A stretch of 64,000 nucleotides of DNA from Caenorhabditis remanei (Eukaryota; Nematoda; Chromadorea; Rhabditida; Rhabditidae): NCBI RefSeq assembly GCF_010183535.1, contig NC_071331.1, positions 15,748,001-15,812,000 of the forward strand. The letters run 5' to 3'. Below, one piece after another: positions 58,723 through 64,000 of the stretch (position 1 is its first letter; each line of letters opens with the position of its first letter). The position numbers and the translations under genes were made by a program. The notes under the pieces are model-generated. The model was not told the origin of the DNA and did no database searches. It was given only the letters and a program-made list of their open reading frames with translations.

Positions 58723-61700
58723 AGAAAAAAACTTTCCACATTTCATCCAATTCACACGTATTTTCTTCATTCATTCAGTATTCCAAATCGTCTCCAATTC
58801 ACACTCTTACGGATAATTAATTCCGCCAATTTGCTATTCTCGAGGCCATGAATCTGGCGTTTTTGTGGATTTCTAAAACCAATTCGTGTTCGTTTCTTCA
58901 TCTTTTATATCTACTCTTTTTCATTTCCATCAAGGAGGTCATTTTTATTCTTTTTTCTTCGTCATCAGACACGCTTTATTATGTACTTATTGTCCTTGTT
59001 CAAGTGGTATAAAACTAACAGTACGAGAGAAGGAAAAAACAATTAAAATGAGAGATTCGGGAACTCATCATTTATAATTGAGTGGGCGAAGGAGAGAAAG
59101 AGAGATATCGATGAAAAGAGTCTGGAGGATTTTGGTTTGGAAAGTCTTCGAGTAGTACGGTAGTCTGGTACAGTAGTCCTAACTTCTGATTATGTTCCTT
59201 CAATTCAATATTTTAAGCATACCTAGATCTAACCTCTTCAGAAACATCGTGTTACTGTAGCTCTATTTTCATCTGATCACCTTGATTTCAGCCTTTCCAA
59301 TTCTTCTTCTTGTCTCTTCTTTCTCTGCCTCCTCCCAATACCAAAAACCTTCTGGAATACCCCCAAACCCATAAAAATGAAACCATTTTTGCCCCAACTC
59401 GACAGTCATTTTTTGCTTACTCGTGTGTGCTTCTCGTAGTACTCACCGGCGGATTATTGCCCGAAAAAGTTTTGCAAAACCCCAGAGCTCTCTGTCTCTT
59501 CTACTCTCTCAGACTTTCCCGCGCACTTTTTTTCCATTTTCTTCATTCTTCTGGACAGTAAATAGAGAACGGTTTGAGAGACAAAATTAGAGATAACATA
59601 GACGAAAAATGTGTGGGGTTTCGCCACCGCAAGCAATCTCTAGTCTCTTCAAAACTCTTGTATTTATCTTTTCATTTTTTGCTTGATCTTCTCTCTACAT
59701 AATCGTTCATTTTCAGACATCGAGCACTCGATTCAACTTCTCAAATTCAATATATCACCTACATCAACAATATCTAGTCAGGTAAGTCAACCTAGTCATA
59801 CTGTATCATCATCAATCCTTTTCCTCATCAACTACTACTTCTCTGAAAATGTTTTTTCACCTGGAAAACCGGAAACTGAAAGTAATAAATCATGCATGTC
59901 ACTATATATTTTATGTGGTATACTTCACATTAGTCCGCTTTTTTCAAATCTTTTTGTTGTTATTCAAAAGAAAAGTTGACATTAAGTTACTTTGGCAGTT
60001 ACGGGTCATTGAGAAAGGTTACTGTAGTTGATGACATAAAAGGAAAAGTGAACGAATCGAGATTAGTATTTGTTTAGTTTTAGGTAGAAACTTAGGTATA
60101 CTAACAATGTTAATCCATTGCTATCAGATGATCTCTGTACAAGTACTGTGAGATCAAATATGTTATTCTATATTTATTTACTTTCTCTGACTCTCTTTAT
60201 TAGGATTTCTAAAATAGTAGTTGTTATAGGATCTAGAAACTTTGAAAAAGTTACAGGATCAGCTGTAAATTAATTCGTTTTTGCAGTTTTCTGTAGTAAA
60301 GGACTACCATCGAGACTGTAAACTCTCTTTTTGTAAAATTATCAGAACAGTACTGCATTCTATACTTTCAATTCTTCTAATTTTCGAGTCCTCGAATATA
60401 GCTTTTTTTTTGGTCAGTTCTGTACGATTTCTAGATCTTTACCTACTGAATTTTGACTCTCTTCGAACCAAAAAGTTCGAAATGTCTCTCTAGTAATTTC
60501 TGGATCTGTCATCAAATCTTTCCATTTTTTTCACTCTCAATCATCATCATCATCATGTTCCACGGGGTGCCATTTCTCTTGCTCTTTTCTTGCCCATCCT
60601 CTTCTTCTTCACTTTTTGTCTTCCCCGCCGACCGCTCGACCATGTTTCAATTGCGTCAGTTGCCCCTGGGTCCCCTCAAAGAAGAAGAAGAATATGCTCT
60701 CCCCGAGAAGAGCACACTCTCTGAATCTTTTATCTCTTATCATCCTCGTTTTTTCTCCGTTTCCTAGGTTCGTATCACTTCCTTTTACCTCTTTTACTTC
60801 GAATGTCTGCGTCGCTACGTCTTTACTTTTCTCCTCGACTCCGCCCACTTTTTTACTAGGTCAATCCGACGGAGAGACTGGTTGGCTGTGTGCCAAATAA
60901 ATAATCATAATATAAACAAAACACTGAAAACCAGGAAAGAGCACTTGTTCTTCTTGTTTCCCAGCATGGTATGAATGTTTTTGTTTCTTTTTTGGCTCGG
61001 ATCCAAAACTTTTTGACATCACCATCTCTTGTTTGACCATCTTGTTTTCTCTTTTTCTATAGCGGGGCACTAAACAAATTCAACACTTTTCTCTATTCAT
61101 TTTGTATTCGACTCTCCTAAAAATTAATCAGAAATGCATGATTTCAACTTGATTTCCGTATAAAATATGTTTAGAAATCTCTGCAAATCTGATCTTTTTC
61201 CCTTCGGACCCTTCAAGTTTCCTCTCCAAAATCTAAAATTTTGAAATCAAAACTCGAAAAAAAAGTTGGTCTTCTCCCTGACTTGCACCGCCCTTCCACT
61301 TCTTCACATCTGCTCCTAATTTCCGTCCTTTTTGATTTTTGTGTGTGTATTGAGAGGGTTCATTTGTATTGTTGTGATGTCTCCAGAAGTTCCATGTGCT
61401 CTTTTTACAAGTGTCATTCCAAAAGAAAAGAAATGATGAACTACTATCTCTCTTGTTTTATTTACTTTTTTGTTGCGTTCCCTTCTTCTCACTGAACTTG
61501 TCAAATGCACGTTTTGGAAAGAGTGAGAGAGGTCAAAATAGTTATTCAAGTAGGTGGAAAGGGGCGGAGCTTCGAAATACGAAAACCTCATGGAACTTTT
61601 AGTATTGTAGCTATTAGGAATTTCTTCATATTTTTTGAAGAATACAGCAGCGCAATGATGTCTTTTCTAAAATTTCTCCCAGCTTCTATATATTCATGTT

Positions 61701-62384
61701 CTTTTTTGAACTCCTCTTATCAGAAAATCTCAATCAGATCATTAGTAGATGTCCTCTCCAATTTTCTTTTTTCTATCATCAATTGCTCCCAGTCGGGGGT
61801 GGAAGTTCCCTTCTTCTTCTCAAGTGTTTACTACAATCACTACACATAACGGATCCCTTCAGATACGCATCAACATGGGTCCTGTTCCTACATTGGCTAC
61901 TCCCCTCCTCTTTATTTATTTCTTTTTTTGCTTTTTCTCTTCTCTAAATCTCTTTCTTTTTGTTCCTAACTAATGATTGTTATCAGTAGTGTATGACACC
62001 TTCTTGCTTCTTTTTCCTCCTTTAGTACTATAGAACTATTAGGCTTGTTATCTTCTCTCAAGAAATGGCTCCTCCAAACGAAGAGCACATCTTATAAATC
62101 AAAAATGATGGGTGAACAACAATTTACAGATTTCGTCAAGAGGGAGAGTAGTGGCGGAAGAAGTAGACGAAGAATAAGAAAAGAAGACGAAAGAAGGAAG
62201 AAAAAGAGCACAGAGTTTATATAAATTGTGCCCGTTCAAAGCTGATTTTTATGAGGTTTGTTGATGAACAATGACTTTTTATTATATTAATGTAGTAGGG
62301 CAACCACTGACCGGAACTCGAGGAAATGACTCTTTTCCTAGTACTCTGAGTCTCACTGAAACATCAAAACGAACCATTTTTCAG

Positions 62385-62540
62385 ACTGTGATGCTCTGTT
62401 CCCCATCTCAAGTGCTCATTCTACAAACTCCTCCTCTATTAATTCTTGACGACATCTCGGAAACTCACCGAACCAACAGCGACAACAGTTTCAGAAGTAG
62501 CACAATCAGAAGGCCTTCTTCATCTACTACACGTAGGTAG
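62385..62540 (+). promoter_or_regulatory. Upstream ORF or alternative first exon of gon-1
   Basis: After an acceptor (CATTTTTCAG, AG at 62383-62384) an ATG at 62391 opens a 49-codon frame (MLCSPSQVLILQTPPLLIL...) closing with TAG at 62538-62540. This frame is the same as that of the main gon-1 ATG 120 bp further on. A possible donor GTAGGT after 62532 would leave phase 1, which fits gon-1 exon 2. It is therefore either an in-frame uORF in a long leader or an alternative N-terminus. Confidence 0.4.
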
Positions 62541-62660
62541 TGTTTGGAAGAAACAGAAGATACAGACGCACTTCATCGGAGACTGCTTCTGATTCTTCCA
62601 TCTTCTTCCATCTCTCCTTCACACCTCCATCATAATCATCATCATCACGGAGCTGTTGGT

Positions 62661-63694
62661 ATGCGCTCCATCGGCGGCTCATTCCATCTGCTGCAGCCTT
62701 TCGTCGCCGCTCTCCTACTCCTCGTCGTCTGCCTCGTTTATGCGTTGCAATGTTCGTTTCTTAATCTGGAGAGTTACAACTTTAATCAATTTTTCATTTT
62801 CAGCAGGGAGTGGCACGACAACAGAATCTTCACCAGATGTGCTGTTCTCCAGGGCCAAGTACTCAGGTATGATTGGTTTCCTTCGAACTCCATCCTATCT
62901 TTTAACTTTTCCAGGTGTGCCAGTGCATCACACTCGATGGCGTCACGACGCCGGAGTTCACATCATCGACACTCATCACATCGTCCGAAGAGATTCATAT
63001 GGTCGACGTGGAAAACGTGACGTCACATCGTCCAACTCACAGCGACGACTTCATGGAGTTGCCAGAGACTGTGGACACGCTTGTCACTTACGATTACGAT
63101 CCGATGATGCCGTCTACATCGTCCATTTGCACCGATGGAATCAAATTCCAGACTCGCATAACAAGTGATCTTACCCTATTTCAGATTATAAATAATCTTT
63201 CGATTTTCAGAAGCATCCCTCACTTTGCCAACTCCAACTATCAACCGATGGTCTTCTATCTGGAATCGAAGGAGGAAGTCAGAGGTGGAATGGCTCGAAC
63301 AGAACCCGATTGTATCTACCGTGCTCATGTCAAAGGTGTTCATCAACACAGTATCGTCAATTTGTGTGACTCGGATGATGGATTGGTGAGTATCTTAAAT
63401 TAATAAAAGTCTTCCAACTTCTTTTATTTTCAGTATGGAATGCTTGCTTTGCCCAGTGGAATCCACACCGTTGAGCCAATTATCAGTGGAAACGAATCAG
63501 GTTTTTAAAATATTTTTATTTGAGATATCATCTATTTCTAATTTCAGATGACGGTGCAAGTCGACACAGACAACATCTCGTTCGAAAATTCGATCCAATG
63601 CACTTCAAAGCATTCGACCATCTCAATTCAACGAGCGTCAATGAGACGGAGACGACGGTTGCCACGTGGCAAGACAAGTGGGAAGATGTTATTG
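62661..63694 (+). CDS. gon-1: ADAMTS metalloprotease GON-1, N-terminal part (runs off the right edge)
   Basis: First six coding exons: 62661-62751, 62804-62866, 62915-63164, 63211-63385, 63434-63500, 63548-63694; further exons lie beyond 64000. MRSIGGSFHLLQP plus FVAALLLLVVCLVYA is the signal/anchor. What follows is the propeptide: LFSRAKYSGVPVHH, a first basic site GRRGKRDV, CGHACHLRLRSDDAVYIVHL, CIYRAHVKGVHQHSIVNLC and YGMLALPSGIHTVEPII, ending TVATWQDKWEDVI just before the expected RSRR furin site and catalytic domain. The wording is nearly that of C. elegans GON-1 as I remember it. GON-1 is a secreted matrix protease needed for gonad morphogenesis and distal tip cell migration. No catalytic zinc motif lies in this window. 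The region 63695-64000 is intron. Confidence 0.95.
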
Positions 63695-64000
63695 GTTAGT
63701 TTTTGTTTCCAGTGTTCCAGTGTATCCATTCCCATTCATGTCAAACTAAATCGTTCCATTTTTTTTGAAAACTGGCGCTCGAGTGTCTGCTCGAGAGCTG
63801 CTCTCTCGTCGACGTGTAAAGGTCAGAGAAGACACAAGAACTGAGTTTAGAAAAGAGAATGATGATTTTGTGGAGAGAAAACTGATTTATGGAGAAGCAC
63901 GTAGAGATAGAGAAAAGAGAAAAAAACGATTGCGCAGTAGCAACAGAACGTACGTTTTGTGTACGTCCTCCCCCTAGAGCGCAAGCGGTTTTGTGTTGCG

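Larger units (their letters stand above)
52314..62384. other. Long gene-poor tract (right part), presumed gon-1 upstream DNA
   Basis: About 10 kb with no supportable coding exon on either strand. Pyrimidine-rich strings dominate the plus strand (for example 54877-54900 CCT repeats and 58701-58722 TTC repeats). GC-box matches occur on the minus strand near 60840 (CTCCGCCCAC) and the plus strand near 61561 (GGGGCGGAGC). Numerous open frames of 60-100 codons are leucine/phenylalanine/serine-rich products of the polypyrimidine composition. Confidence 0.45.

Noticed and set aside
60453..60900. Overlapping 94-104 codon frames on the plus strand
   Set aside because: Leu/Phe/Ser-rich translations of polypyrimidine DNA, read in several frames at once, which points to composition rather than coding.
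63765..63977. Basic 70-codon frame after gon-1 exon 6 (ARELLSRRRVKVRED) as the next gon-1 exon with the furin site
   Set aside because: It contains RRR but does not continue into the expected catalytic-domain sequence, and no acceptor in the right phase precedes it. It is treated as intron.

Overview
This is a stretch of nematode genome, almost certainly from a Caenorhabditis species. It is AT-rich. Introns are short (about 45-55 bp) with TTTTCAG-type acceptors, and many start codons sit a few bases after a naked acceptor of the kind used for spliced-leader trans-splicing. The order sars-1, ADP/ATP carrier, EDEM, pyp-1, uba-1, MAM protein, rrp-1, dhp-2, then gon-1 is the order I recall for the C47E12 region of C. 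elegans chromosome IV (from memory, not checked). I believe the window is the syntenic segment of a congener. All gene models below were spliced by hand; every complete model closes in frame at each exon junction.

Left third (1-16.5 kb): a partial first exon at the left edge; an SF1 (UPF1/DNA2-like) helicase on the minus strand; a secreted, probably GPI-anchored cysteine-rich ET/Ly6-like protein on the plus strand; a 13-exon DLG5-like MAGUK (coiled coil, PDZs, SH3, guanylate-kinase-like) on the minus strand; a 118-residue protein that looks like a degenerate ETS domain; and cytosolic seryl-tRNA synthetase, whose first intron carries a 385 bp palindromic MITE inserted in the 5' splice site.

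Middle (16.5-43.3 kb): housekeeping genes. These are a mitochondrial ADP/ATP carrier, an EDEM-type GH47 ER-degradation lectin, inorganic pyrophosphatase with several alternative N-terminal exons, the ubiquitin-activating enzyme E1, a secreted multi-MAM protein, the RRP1/Nop52 rRNA-processing protein, and dihydropyrimidinase. They are followed by a tail-to-tail pair of small secreted paralogues (196 and 194 aa) of a family I do not recognise, and by a type II membrane protein that looks like a GT92 (DUF23) glycosyltransferase lacking its usual acidic DxD motif.

Right third (45.6-62.4 kb) is about 17 kb without a gene I can support. It is polypyrimidine- and AT-rich and contains two MITEs (one hAT-like with an exact 8 bp target duplication) and a GC-rich hairpin. 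It ends in the first six coding exons of gon-1 (ADAMTS metalloprotease), which runs off the right edge. The long empty tract is therefore most likely gon-1 regulatory DNA or 5' intron.

Functionally the neighbours are independent metabolic and cell-biology genes rather than a pathway. No bacterial-style cluster, CRISPR array, rRNA or convincing tRNA was seen.
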